From NCBI GenBank assembly GCA_013002165.1, contig JABDKO010000062.1:1-33646 (forward strand): DNA of 33,646 nt, read 5' to 3'. The notes beneath the pieces are model-generated. The model did not search any database and had not been told where the DNA came from. It saw only the letters and a program-made list of their open reading frames with translations. Of the stretch, positions 7,850 through 16,260 are shown piece after piece (the stretch's first letter is position 1; each line of letters begins with the position of its first letter). Origin of the DNA: Rhodothermales bacterium. GTDB taxonomy: Bacteria > Bacteroidota > Rhodothermia > Rhodothermales > JABDKH01. A program made the translations under genes and the position numbers.

Positions 7850-8920
7850 TCAATTGTCTGGCATTAGCTCGTGGGTGTAATTCCCCAGTGCAACTGCTAT
7901 CTCGCGGCGACCCTGCTCATCGACTGCGGTGTAAAAATGAAAATGTTGGTTCTCGGTCCTGAAGACAAACGGCTTGCCGGCGTGCTGAGCGTCAAAAGTC
8001 CCGGGTAGTCCGTTGACAAGAATCGGGTTTTCAGGATACGGCTCCCAGCCAAGCGGAAACGCGTCGAGTGATGTCATCATCATTCCATCTTGTGATCGTT
8101 CCCGGTCCCAACTGTAGAAGACCATGTACCAGGTATCCTCAATTCGGAACAAGCTGGGATCTCCGGCGCGGCCAGACGAGTCCCAGGCTCCGGGCTCCCG
8201 ACTTCCGATTACAACGGGACACTCGCCATCGTGGACCTCCCACTCGAGCAGGTTCGTCGATGTGGCGTAGCCAATATATTCTTCGTGCTGTCCGTCATGA
8301 ACTCCCGACGCATTAAAGAAGAGGTAAAAAAGGTCTCCATCTCTCACAATATTTGGATGCCAGATGGCCTCGCTCCTCCATCTTGAAGCGGGAGCATGAG
8401 CATCGGGCTCAATTATCGGGTTCCCGTCGTAACGCGACCACTGAATCAGGTCCGGTGAGGTAGCCACGTTCAGCGTTTTTCGTCCTGCTTCATATCCGCT
8501 ATCTGTCGTACCGAAGTAGAACAGGTGATACTGATCAATTCCAGAAACGTAAGATGGTACGATCAGCGGCCCGGCAACGCCGTGCGAGTCCGGCTGTCCC
8601 TGGACTCCGCATGGTGAAAATATCGGCGAGTCCCCGAACTTCTCCCAGTGGATCAAATCATCACTGAATGCCAGACCGACACGGGGAATCGTAACGGTTG
8701 AGTACCCGAAATCATTCGCTGTCGCTGACGGCCGGCGCCCATAGCCGGTGTACACCATTCCATAGCAGCTGTACCTGTAGTCATACCAGACAGCTGGAGA
8801 CTCGACCATTCCGGCATCCCACGCATCACCATTGCCACGTTGAAGAACAACGCCAACTTTTTCCAGTCGAGTTCCTGGCGGCCGGCCGGCCTGAGGTGAT
8901 TTGTTGGATGCTAGTTTCAT
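7850..8920 (-). CDS. Five-bladed beta-propeller glycoside hydrolase-like protein (GH43/GH32/GH130 fold)
   Basis: The 356-residue product is made of repeated beta-propeller blades. Typical strand pairs are visible as VGLAFSDDLIHWEKFGDSPI, LNVATSPDLIQWSRYDGNPI and GYATSTNLLEWEVHDGE, the classic blade edge S-x-D-L-x-x-W of GH32/43/62/117/130 enzymes. Acidic residues positioned like the catalytic acids include D32/D35 in blade 1 (NGDAWDAGMVESPAVW), E184 (RSEAIWHPN) and D254 (RAGDPSLF). There is no signal peptide, so it should act on imported oligosaccharides. It is the first gene of the glycosidase-methyltransferase-PhyH operon and diverges from fdhD across 94 bp. A glycosidase or glycoside phosphorylase role is likely, but family and linkage cannot be set from sequence reading alone. 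Confidence 0.78.
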   Translation of the reverse strand: MKLASNKSPQAGRPPGTRLEKVGVVLQRGNGDAWDAGMVESPAVWYDYRYSCYGMVYTGYGRRPSATANDFGYSTVTIPRVGLAFSDDLIHWEKFGDSPIFSPCGVQGQPDSHGVAGPLIVPSYVSGIDQYHLFYFGTTDSGYEAGRKTLNVATSPDLIQWSRYDGNPIIEPDAHAPASRWRSEAIWHPNIVRDGDLFYLFFNASGVHDGQHEEYIGYATSTNLLEWEVHDGECPVVIGSREPGAWDSSGRAGDPSLFRIEDTWYMVFYSWDRERSQDGMMMTSLDAFPLGWEPYPENPILVNGLPGTFDAQHAGKPFVFRTENQHFHFYTAVDEQGRREIAVALGNYTHELMPDN

Positions 8921-8971
8921 ACTGTCGATCGGAATCTGGAGCCCTGCCTGCGTGTCTGGACCGGTACTGGC

Positions 8972-9000
8972 AATATCAGATACGTATATTCAATTGACAA
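8972..9000 (-). promoter_or_regulatory. Candidate sigma-70 promoter for the glycosidase-methyltransferase-PhyH operon
   Basis: On the minus strand, TTGTCA (8995-9000) and GATATT (8972-8977) are separated by exactly 17 bp and lie about 50 bp upstream of the ATG at 8920. The -35 element falls inside the palindrome at 8987-9007, which would suit repression by a dimeric regulator. The match is moderate and the assumption of a consensus-type sigma factor is untested. Confidence 0.35.
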
Positions 9001-9007
9001 TTGAATA
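8987..9007. promoter_or_regulatory. Perfect 10+1+10 palindrome, candidate operator between divergent operons
   Basis: TATTCAATTG-a-CAATTGAATA is a perfect 21-bp palindrome ending 7 bp before the fdhD start codon and overlapping the candidate -35 of the opposite operon. It is flanked by direct repeats TCAGATA at 8976-8982 and 9009-9015. The position suggests one regulator controlling both the glycosidase-methyltransferase-PhyH operon and fdhD-ydeP. Confidence 0.5.
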
Positions 9008-9014
9008 GTCAGAT

Positions 9015-9884
9015 ATGGAACAGAATAATCCTCGAATAGCATTTCATCCGATCGTTCGCCATTCGGCAACTGGTATTCGATCGCAGAATGATGCTCTTGC
9101 CGTTGAGGAGCCGCTGGAAATTTCGGTAGGAACAACTGCCGACAACAGCGCGCCAGTTTCGGTTACGATGAGGACGCCTGGTCATGATGCAGATCTGGCG
9201 CTCGGATTTCTGTTCACAGAGGGTATCCTTCGAGACCTGCGACACGTGGCAAATCACGGTCCTGTCGAAAAGGATTGTGATCGGGATACATCGAATAGAT
9301 ATTCCGTCATCTTCAAGTCCCGTCACGCGCCAGATCTTGAACGCTTGAAGCGATATTTTTACACGTCATCATCTTGCGGCATTTGTGGAAAAGCCTCCAT
9401 TGAGGCTATTCGAACCGTGTCCGACAGGCAAATCGGAACAATGTCTGACTGGTCAGTCGACGTACTCATGGAACTTCCCGCCCGGCTTCGTCAGCTGCAG
9501 GGTACCTTCCTTGAGACAGGCGGCCTGCATGCAGCCGCTCTTGTTGGGGCAGACGGTAAGCTGACTGTTGTACGGGAAGATGTTGGTCGGCACAATGCCG
9601 TTGACAAGATTGCAGGCGCGATTCTCGTCGAGACCGGGATCGACGCCTCTGCCTCTCTCCTGCTACTGAGTGGTCGCGCCAGTTTCGAACTCGTTCAGAA
9701 AGCCACAATGTGCGGCATTCCCGCGATCGCATCGATAGGCGCACCGTCTACGCTTGCGGTTGATCTGGCCCGCGAAAATGATATGATTCTGGTAGGCTTC
9801 CTGTCGAATTCGCGATTGAACGTGTATTCAGGAGCAGAGCGAATTACTGAATCATCCATCCGTTCATTTTCGGTGGTACGATGA
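9015..9884 (+). CDS. fdhD: Formate dehydrogenase accessory sulfurtransferase FdhD
   Basis: FdhD moves sulfur from IscS to the molybdenum/tungsten bis-MGD cofactor of formate dehydrogenases, creating the active sulfido form. The 289-residue length and the sequence fit the family throughout: TPGHDADLALGFLFTEGI near residue 55, the essential CxxC (SSSCGICGKASIE, C121 and C124), TGGLHAAALV, then REDVGRHNAVDKIAGA, and the C-terminal SGRASFELVQKA and IGAPSTLAVDLA blocks. No Shine-Dalgarno is visible before the ATG at 9015, and the upstream palindrome ends only 7 bp away. The stop overlaps the ydeP-like start in an ATGA, so cofactor maturation and target enzyme are co-translated. Cytoplasmic. Confidence 0.95.
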   Translation: MEQNNPRIAFHPIVRHSATGIRSQNDALAVEEPLEISVGTTADNSAPVSVTMRTPGHDADLALGFLFTEGILRDLRHVANHGPVEKDCDRDTSNRYSVIFKSRHAPDLERLKRYFYTSSSCGICGKASIEAIRTVSDRQIGTMSDWSVDVLMELPARLRQLQGTFLETGGLHAAALVGADGKLTVVREDVGRHNAVDKIAGAILVETGIDASASLLLLSGRASFELVQKATMCGIPAIASIGAPSTLAVDLARENDMILVGFLSNSRLNVYSGAERITESSIRSFSVVR

Positions 9885-12169
9885 AGCCCGGACCCGAAGA
9901 CACTCCTACAACGCTTAACAACCTTGTTACATCAGAGGTACCTGACTCGGCTGCAGGTCTTACCGCCGTGACCACAGCGCTGCGACGAGTTTTGAGGGCA
10001 ATGCCGGCCCGCCGGGCGGCACGTGTGCTTTTCAATCTGAACCAGAAAGATGGCGTCGACTGCCCGGGTTGCGCATGGCCGGATCCGGACCACCGGTCGG
10101 CACTTGGAGAGTATTGTGAGAACGGCGCAAAGGCTATCGCAGAAGAGGCAACGTCGTCAGTCGCCGATCCAGCGCTATTTCGGATGCACTCGGTAGAGGA
10201 ACTGGCACGGCTTGATGATTATACCCTTGGTCAGATGGGCCGCCTGACTTCTCCGATGATCCTGCGACAGGGAGAAACGCACTACCACCCGTTATCGTGG
10301 GACGAGGCATTCGGAATAATTGCCGAAAAGCTGAAGAGCCTCGAGGATCCCAACGAAGCTGTCTTTTACACGTCCGGACGAACGAGCAACGAGGCAGCCT
10401 TCTTGTACCAGCTGTTCGTGCGGATTTTCGGGACAAATAATCTGCCGGACTGCTCAAACATGTGCCATGAATCCAGTGGGGCCGCGCTGTCGGAAACAGT
10501 TGGCATTGGGAAGGGGTCGGTGACACTTGAAGATTTTTACGAATCTGAGGTCGTCATCGTGGCCGGCCAGAATCCGGGTACCAATCACCCGAGAATGCTT
10601 TCAGCGCTTGAAAAAGCAAAAGAAAACGGAGCAACGATAATATCAGTCAATCCGCTAAACGAGGCGGGCCTCAGTAGATTCAAGAATCCTCAAAAGGCGA
10701 AAGGGATTATCGGTCGTGGGACAAGGTTGGCCGATATATATGTCCAGTTGCGAATCAATGGCGATGTACCGTTCGTCAAGGCACTTCTCAAGACGCTTAT
10801 AACGCGAGATAGACAGGATCCGGGCTCGGTGCTGGATCATGATTTCATTCAGAAATCTACGACCGGGTACGAGACGCTGACAAAACACCTTGACGAATGC
10901 AGTATAGATCTTCTCTGTGAAGATGCCGGAGTCTCACTTGAGACCGTCGAACGAGTTAGCGATGTACTGGAAAAATCGGAAAAGATAATCTGCTGCTGGG
11001 CGATGGGTTTGACACAGCACGTGAACGCAGTGGACAACATCAGGGAGTACGTCAACCTGCTGCTTGTCAAAGGATCCATCGGCAAACCGGGTGCAGGTAC
11101 GTGTCCCGTCCGTGGTCATAGTAACGTTCAGGGGGACCGCACAGTAGGTATCTGGGAGAAAATCCCTGACCACACGGTTGACTTTATCAGGGATGTAGTC
11201 GGAATAGATCCGCCATTGGAGACCGGCTATGATACTGTCAATGCTATCCGCGCCATGGCGGATGGAAACGTTCGAGTATTCTTTGCAATGGGCGGCAATT
11301 TTGTCTCCGCTACTCCGGACACGAGCAACACTGCCGACGGACTTCGCAAATGCGACCTGACAGTGCATGTATCCACTAAATTAAACCGGTCGCACCTCGT
11401 TGCCGGTAAGTCGGCGATGATTCTCCCGTGTCTCGCCAGATCCGACGTAGACATGACCGGCGGCAAGAAGCAATTTGTGACCGTCGAAAACTCGATGGGT
11501 CGCGTGCACCGGAGCTCGGGTGTCGTGCCGCCGGTGTCTGACCAGTTGTTGTCAGAACCGGAAATCGTCGCACGTCTGGCAAGCCGCACTCTCCCCGATC
11601 CAAAGTCTGTGAAATGGATGGACGTCGTAACCGATTACGACAGGATTCGGGATATGATTGAAAAATGTGTCCCGGGTTTTGACAGCTACAATGAGCGTGT
11701 AAGAGAACCAGGTGGGTTCTATTTACCTAATCCTGCGCGCGAGGGCAGATTCGACACTTCGTCAGGAAAAGCCGTCTTCAGTATCAACTCGTACCATCAT
11801 GCGCCCGGGCTCTCAAACGAGCTGATGATGATGACAATCCGCAGCCACGATCAGTTCAATACCACGATCTATGGATTTGACGACCGGTATCGTGGGATCA
11901 AGGGTGAACGGCGGGTAATCCTGATGAATCCCGAGGATGCAGCCGAGCGCTCGTTGAGTGCCAGGGATGTCGTAGATATTGAGAGCAACTACGACGGAGT
12001 CAAGCGAGTTGCCAGAAATTTCCAGGTCGTTTACTACGATATCCCACAATCTTGCGTAGCGACCTACTTCCCGGAAGCGAACGTTCTGATCCCGTTGGAC
12101 CATGTCGCGCACACAAGCAATACGCCGGCAAGCAAATTGGTCCGGGTATCGATCAACCGAGTAGAATAA
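9881..12169 (+). CDS. FdhF/YdeP-family molybdopterin oxidoreductase (formate dehydrogenase-like)
   Basis: The 762-residue product is a full-length YdeP-type enzyme. The family N-terminal signature is NQKDGVDCPGCAWPDP (C61, C64) with EYCENGAKA (C79). Next come FYTSGRTSNEAAFLYQLFVR, then DCSNMCHESSGAALSETVGIGKG, the Mo/W-cofactor region, and VRGHSNVQGDRTVGIWE; the C-terminal cofactor-embracing domain contains TTIYGFDDRYRGI. YdeP relatives are cytoplasmic bis-MGD proteins whose true substrate is poorly known, with formate oxidation usually assumed. It overlaps fdhD by four bases, consistent with FdhD activating it, and no electron-transfer (beta/gamma) subunit is encoded nearby. In this sugar-breakdown setting it might oxidise formate released from C1 groups, which is inference. 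It converges on the kinase gene with a 10-bp gap. Confidence 0.9.
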   Translation: MKPGPEDTPTTLNNLVTSEVPDSAAGLTAVTTALRRVLRAMPARRAARVLFNLNQKDGVDCPGCAWPDPDHRSALGEYCENGAKAIAEEATSSVADPALFRMHSVEELARLDDYTLGQMGRLTSPMILRQGETHYHPLSWDEAFGIIAEKLKSLEDPNEAVFYTSGRTSNEAAFLYQLFVRIFGTNNLPDCSNMCHESSGAALSETVGIGKGSVTLEDFYESEVVIVAGQNPGTNHPRMLSALEKAKENGATIISVNPLNEAGLSRFKNPQKAKGIIGRGTRLADIYVQLRINGDVPFVKALLKTLITRDRQDPGSVLDHDFIQKSTTGYETLTKHLDECSIDLLCEDAGVSLETVERVSDVLEKSEKIICCWAMGLTQHVNAVDNIREYVNLLLVKGSIGKPGAGTCPVRGHSNVQGDRTVGIWEKIPDHTVDFIRDVVGIDPPLETGYDTVNAIRAMADGNVRVFFAMGGNFVSATPDTSNTADGLRKCDLTVHVSTKLNRSHLVAGKSAMILPCLARSDVDMTGGKKQFVTVENSMGRVHRSSGVVPPVSDQLLSEPEIVARLASRTLPDPKSVKWMDVVTDYDRIRDMIEKCVPGFDSYNERVREPGGFYLPNPAREGRFDTSSGKAVFSINSYHHAPGLSNELMMMTIRSHDQFNTTIYGFDDRYRGIKGERRVILMNPEDAAERSLSARDVVDIESNYDGVKRVARNFQVVYYDIPQSCVATYFPEANVLIPLDHVAHTSNTPASKLVRVSINRVE

Positions 12170-12179
12170 GGTCAAGACC

Positions 12180-14639
12180 TCACTTTCGATTGATGATCGC
12201 GTAGAGGTTGTCCACAGCCCGGTCGTCAAACTGATCACGAAGTTCACCTTCGAGGCGATCCACATACGCGAGCGCCCGGGAACGTTGATCGGCTCGCCTC
12301 AGCGCCAGCAGATAAACCTGGGCCAGCGGCAGATACCGATAGTCGTCTACCGTGAGCGAAAGTACCTCTGGCTCCAGGATACCTGCAGCCTCTGACGGCT
12401 GATCAAGACCAAGCTTTGCCAGTGCGAACCAATAGGAAGAAATCGGGCTGCGAATTTCACCGCCTGGATCAAGGGAGCGTCTGCGCTGATATGTCTCCGT
12501 AAATATTTCGTCAGCTTCTAGATAACGCCTCCGTTCAACATACATCGCTCCAATATTGGACATAGTCGTAAGAGTGCGTGGATGCAACTCACCAATGCTC
12601 TTTTCGAATGCATCCCGGGCACGAACTTGAAGTGCCAGTGCATAGGTTGAATCCTCGGCTTCGACCGCCAGCGACAAATTTGCCATAACCGCGGCCGCCA
12701 TCTCGTTTTCCACTCCGATTGTTTCTTCGTATATCTTCAGCGCACGACGAAAGTGAGCTTCTCCATCCTCCGCGTTACCCTGACCAAGGTCATTCAAAAC
12801 TTCAGCTACCTCGACGGATTCGGGGCCATAAACTTTCTCATACTCGGCGATTGTTTCGTCGACATAGTCAGTATGTCCCACAACGGTCGGTGATGACCAT
12901 GCACGATACTTCTGGCTTGCAAGAATCGACGCGAGCGGTGGATTGTCAGCCTGCATGTACAGGTTGTACGCTTCATCAGCATAGTTGAACGCTGAATCAT
13001 ATCGCGCCACGTGAAAGTGTGCCTGTGCCAATCCCAGCAGGACTCCTGCTTTAAGTTCAGCCGACTCGATTGGGATGCTACGCGCTTTGTGGCCAAACTC
13101 TATAGCGCGGTCCTTGGCTCCAAGGCCTGTCATTACGCGAGCAATCGATGTCAGAATCGCCACACTGGATTCCGGATCATCTTCAAGAGACTCTAATTTC
13201 TCGCTTGCGTTATCAAGCATGGAGAGGACCGTCTTGACGTATTCGTCGCTATCGGGTCCACGCGTATCGACTCCTTGTTCGAGAATTTCGACTACGAACT
13301 CGGTAACATTTTCTGCACGAACTGCTGCTCGTCTTGAAGTCTCCCGCTCACCTGAAAGGCGTGCAATATATGCCAGTGTAAGCATGGCCAATATCAATAA
13401 AGAGATACACGCCGTGGCGACAGAAACCTTGTTGCGAGTAACAAACTTCCTCATGGTATATGAAAGAGTCGCCGGCCTGGCCTGAATCGGGATACCGTTT
13501 CGGTATCGTTCGATATCTTCTCGCAGTTGCTCTACCGATGCGTACCTGTCTTCCGGTGAATGGCGCATGGCTTTCAGAACTATCGTGTCGAGTTCACCGG
13601 ACAACTGTTTGATCAGTTGTACACTCGACGTTTTCCTCGCAGACGTAATATTTTCGAGGTCGATGTGTGCAGTATCGCCCAGCGCTGCACTTGGCTTTCT
13701 GACTTCATCCGTATTCCGCTTGCGAAGATAGTCGAGCCGGGAATGCCTTGCTGACCCAAACGGCAAGGTGCCAGCCAGTAATTCAAATAAAACTACGCCC
13801 AGCGAATACACATCTGTACTTGTAGATACAGGGCCTCCTGCCAACTGCTCTGGAGATGCATATTCGGGAGTCACAAGAACTTGACCAGCGGCTGTCGCCG
13901 GAACCGTGTACAGCGAATTACGGTCGTCGAGCAGTTTGGCGATCCCAAAATCCAGGAGTTTGATTTCACCTTCTTCGGTAACCAGGATATTCGATGGCTT
14001 AAGGTCTCTGTGTACTATGAGCTGTTGGTGGGCATGATGAACCGCTTTACAAATTATCACGAACAGGTCTAGCCTCTCGTCAAGTGAAAGCTTGTTGCTG
14101 TCGGCGTACTCCTTGAGAGACAAACCGTCGACATATTCCATCGCGAAAAACGCCTGCCCAGTCTCGGTAGACCCGACATCCACTAGTCGAGCGATATTGG
14201 TATGACTTAAGGAGGCAAGAATATTTCGCTCTGCATTGAATCGGGCAACGAACGCATCCGTGTCCATTCCCTTCTTGACGACTTTAACGGCTACAGGTCT
14301 TTCAACTTTGCCCAGGGTCTGAATGGCGTGATAGACATTGCCCATTCCCCCTCGTCCAATCAAGCGAGCGTTTCGGTAGGGTCCAATTGTAGCTGGGGCG
14401 GTATCCCCGATCGGAGCCTCGCGTGCCGATATTGACTCAATAACGTGACTTGCCTCACTTGCTGGCTCGGCCATGAACTCTGGAGCTGTTTTATCAGCTT
14501 CAATCATCCGCCAGGCCTCTTCGCGCAACTCCATATTTGAGCCGCAGAGTTCCTCAATTACGGCTGCACGGCGTGCCTCCTCTACGTTCATTGCCGCTTC
14601 GACAATTTGAAACAGTTTCGAAATGTTTTCAGTCTTCAC
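12180..14639 (-). CDS. Receptor-like serine/threonine protein kinase with C-terminal TPR region
   Basis: The 819-residue product starts at a GTG. Residues 1-85 resemble the short helical leader of kinases paired with ECF sigma factors. Residues about 86-380 are an intact Hanks-type kinase: glycine loop IGRGGMGNVY (94-103), Lys119 in AVKV, HRDLKPSN (H210, R211, D212), DFG (230-232) and an APE-like SPE in the activation segment. A single membrane helix lies at about 406-426. The remaining 390 residues are alpha-helical with TPR-like repeats, for instance in the ALKIYEETIG and TMSNIGAMYVERRRYLEA segments, presumably outside the cytoplasm. Such kinases phosphorylate and control partner ECF sigma factors in several phyla. 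The sigma gene lies 60 bp upstream on the same strand, so they probably form one signalling unit. Confidence 0.92.
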   Translation of the reverse strand: MKTENISKLFQIVEAAMNVEEARRAAVIEELCGSNMELREEAWRMIEADKTAPEFMAEPASEASHVIESISAREAPIGDTAPATIGPYRNARLIGRGGMGNVYHAIQTLGKVERPVAVKVVKKGMDTDAFVARFNAERNILASLSHTNIARLVDVGSTETGQAFFAMEYVDGLSLKEYADSNKLSLDERLDLFVIICKAVHHAHQQLIVHRDLKPSNILVTEEGEIKLLDFGIAKLLDDRNSLYTVPATAAGQVLVTPEYASPEQLAGGPVSTSTDVYSLGVVLFELLAGTLPFGSARHSRLDYLRKRNTDEVRKPSAALGDTAHIDLENITSARKTSSVQLIKQLSGELDTIVLKAMRHSPEDRYASVEQLREDIERYRNGIPIQARPATLSYTMRKFVTRNKVSVATACISLLILAMLTLAYIARLSGERETSRRAAVRAENVTEFVVEILEQGVDTRGPDSDEYVKTVLSMLDNASEKLESLEDDPESSVAILTSIARVMTGLGAKDRAIEFGHKARSIPIESAELKAGVLLGLAQAHFHVARYDSAFNYADEAYNLYMQADNPPLASILASQKYRAWSSPTVVGHTDYVDETIAEYEKVYGPESVEVAEVLNDLGQGNAEDGEAHFRRALKIYEETIGVENEMAAAVMANLSLAVEAEDSTYALALQVRARDAFEKSIGELHPRTLTTMSNIGAMYVERRRYLEADEIFTETYQRRRSLDPGGEIRSPISSYWFALAKLGLDQPSEAAGILEPEVLSLTVDDYRYLPLAQVYLLALRRADQRSRALAYVDRLEGELRDQFDDRAVDNLYAIINRK

Positions 14640-14699
14640 AGCGGTGCAGGTCTATAGACAATGGACACTTCTTTATGCACAATCCAAGACGATAATCTG

Positions 14700-15269
14700 T
14701 CACAGTTCTTCAGAAATCCAACTGTACAGCCACAATCGTGCAAGACGCCAGTCTCGATTCACCGTCGACTCTGAGACCTTCAGTATGTCAGCACACTCAC
14801 TGACGGTGAAACCGCCAAAGTACCTGAGGTCTACGACGTCTGCCACCCGCGGTTCACTCTTGCGCAACGTCTTTAGTGCTTCGTGAAGAGCAATCAGCTC
14901 ACCAGCACGTTCTTCGGTCATCGCGATTGAATCATCTGCAACGATATGATCATACTCACTCCCCCTTTTCTGTGCCTTGCGGGCATAGGCTCGATTCACG
15001 AGGACCTGCCGCATTGCACGCGAAGCGACTGCGTAAAAATGACTACGACTTTGCCAGTCGACATTCTCCGGCTTTCTGACGAGCTTTAGGTATGCCTCGT
15101 GTACCAGCCCGGTCGTTGCCAGAGTATTCCCCGAGAACTCTCTGTTTAAACGATGATGTGCCAGTACCTTGAGTTCATCATAGACAAGTGGAAACAAATC
15201 ATCCATCTTGTCGGGATTTCCCGCTGATATTTCCTGAAGAAGATATGTTATGTCCGACGCCTGATTCAA
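14700..15269 (-). CDS. ECF-subfamily RNA polymerase sigma factor (TIGR02999-like)
   Basis: The 189-residue product shows sigma region 2 as FPLVYDELKVLAHHRLNRE, TTGLVHEAYLKLV and FYAVASRAMRQVLVNRAYARKAQKRG, and region 4 as DVVDLRYFGGFTVSECADIL then VSESTVNRDWRLARLWLY. These are the hallmarks of the group often called Sig-70_X6/TIGR02999, common in Planctomycetota, Acidobacteriota and Rhodothermota. It lacks a linked anti-sigma gene; the downstream membrane Ser/Thr kinase (60 bp away) is the likely controller. The predicted start is TTG at 15269. Its upstream 138-bp divergent region, shared with the isomerase gene, holds two AGGATAC direct repeats 13 bp apart (15288-15294, 15301-15307). Target genes cannot be proven here, but the surrounding catabolic locus is a natural candidate. 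Confidence 0.92.
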   Translation of the reverse strand: MNQASDITYLLQEISAGNPDKMDDLFPLVYDELKVLAHHRLNREFSGNTLATTGLVHEAYLKLVRKPENVDWQSRSHFYAVASRAMRQVLVNRAYARKAQKRGSEYDHIVADDSIAMTEERAGELIALHEALKTLRKSEPRVADVVDLRYFGGFTVSECADILKVSESTVNRDWRLARLWLYSWISEEL

Positions 15270-15407
15270 CGCTCTGCCAACATTTTAAGGATACCTATTC
15301 AGGATACGACTCGTTACTAGTGATCGCCACTTTTTCTACCTTTTATGATCTGTCCGAGTCAGTCTGGAATTCACACAGAAAAGAGTAAAAAAAACCCTGC
15401 ACGACTA

Positions 15408-16253
15408 ATGAACAATCGAGTACTACTTGGCTCAATTGCCCTTGAACCTAATCGGTGGACGCCCGACAAGATACCACACTTCGACCTTGAGAAGCTACTG
15501 CCGAGTATTGCCCGCGCTGGCTTCCAGGGGGTTGAAGTATGGCAGTTCCATATCGACGCCCTGTCTCAGACCGAACTCGGAAAAGTAGCTGCTCTTGCAG
15601 CCGATAATCGAATTGGCTTTCCATCACTGGCTTTGTACCCGGACCTGCAGACTTCGACTCACGACAACGAGAAGAATTTTTCTGACATCGTACAGCGATG
15701 TGTCGCGCTCGGCGTCAATCGCATCAAAACATTTTCTGGAACAGAATCATCCAGTGACCTCTCCGAATCGGAGCGAGATCACGCAATGGATCAGCTTCGG
15801 CTCCTGATCGATGTTGCCGCCGAAGACATGATCACCGTCTCCGCTGAACTGCACCAGAACAGCCTGACGGATTCTGTCGAGGCAACCCTGCACACGCTGG
15901 ATACCATCGACCGTCCACTAAATGTATGTTATCAACCCATCGATTTTTCAAGTACAGAGTCCACACTGTCTGACTTTCGACGGCTGCACGAGACAATCGA
16001 CCACGTCCATCTTCAGGGACGCCGATCGGGTAACTTTTCCTTGCTGGAGGATGCTGACATCGACTACGCTGAATTCTTCGCTCTCGCGGCCGAGCTGGGA
16101 TATTCAGGAGACTATTGTATAGAGTTTGTCGAAGGATGCATTGTTGACCAGCCAGACCAACTCGATCTAAACAAGGTCCTTGATACCGCGGCTCGGGATC
16201 GTGATTTCGTTTTTAAATGCCTGTCATCAGCAACGAAAACGGCGCAGAAATAA
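15408..16253 (+). CDS. Sugar phosphate isomerase/epimerase-like TIM-barrel protein
   Basis: The 281-residue product belongs to the AP endonuclease family 2/xylose isomerase-like TIM-barrel group. Signs are LPSIARAGFQGVEVWQ (strand 1-helix 1), GVNRIKTFSG, the metal-ligand strand VSAELHQNSLTDS (E147), DHVHLQG (H201) and the C-terminal CIEFVEG (E239). The usual Asp/Asn ligand position is less clear, lying near Q176/D179. Members isomerise or epimerise keto-sugars, inositol intermediates or tagatose-type compounds. The frame is open to 15345, but the ATG at 15408 starts directly before the first strand and is preferred. The gene is monocistronic, divergent from the sigma factor and converging with 7 bp to spare on PhyH 2. 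Likely a cytoplasmic step in catabolism of imported monosaccharide. Confidence 0.82.
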   Translation: MNNRVLLGSIALEPNRWTPDKIPHFDLEKLLPSIARAGFQGVEVWQFHIDALSQTELGKVAALAADNRIGFPSLALYPDLQTSTHDNEKNFSDIVQRCVALGVNRIKTFSGTESSSDLSESERDHAMDQLRLLIDVAAEDMITVSAELHQNSLTDSVEATLHTLDTIDRPLNVCYQPIDFSSTESTLSDFRRLHETIDHVHLQGRRSGNFSLLEDADIDYAEFFALAAELGYSGDYCIEFVEGCIVDQPDQLDLNKVLDTAARDRDFVFKCLSSATKTAQK

Positions 16254-16260
16254 GGTTCAG

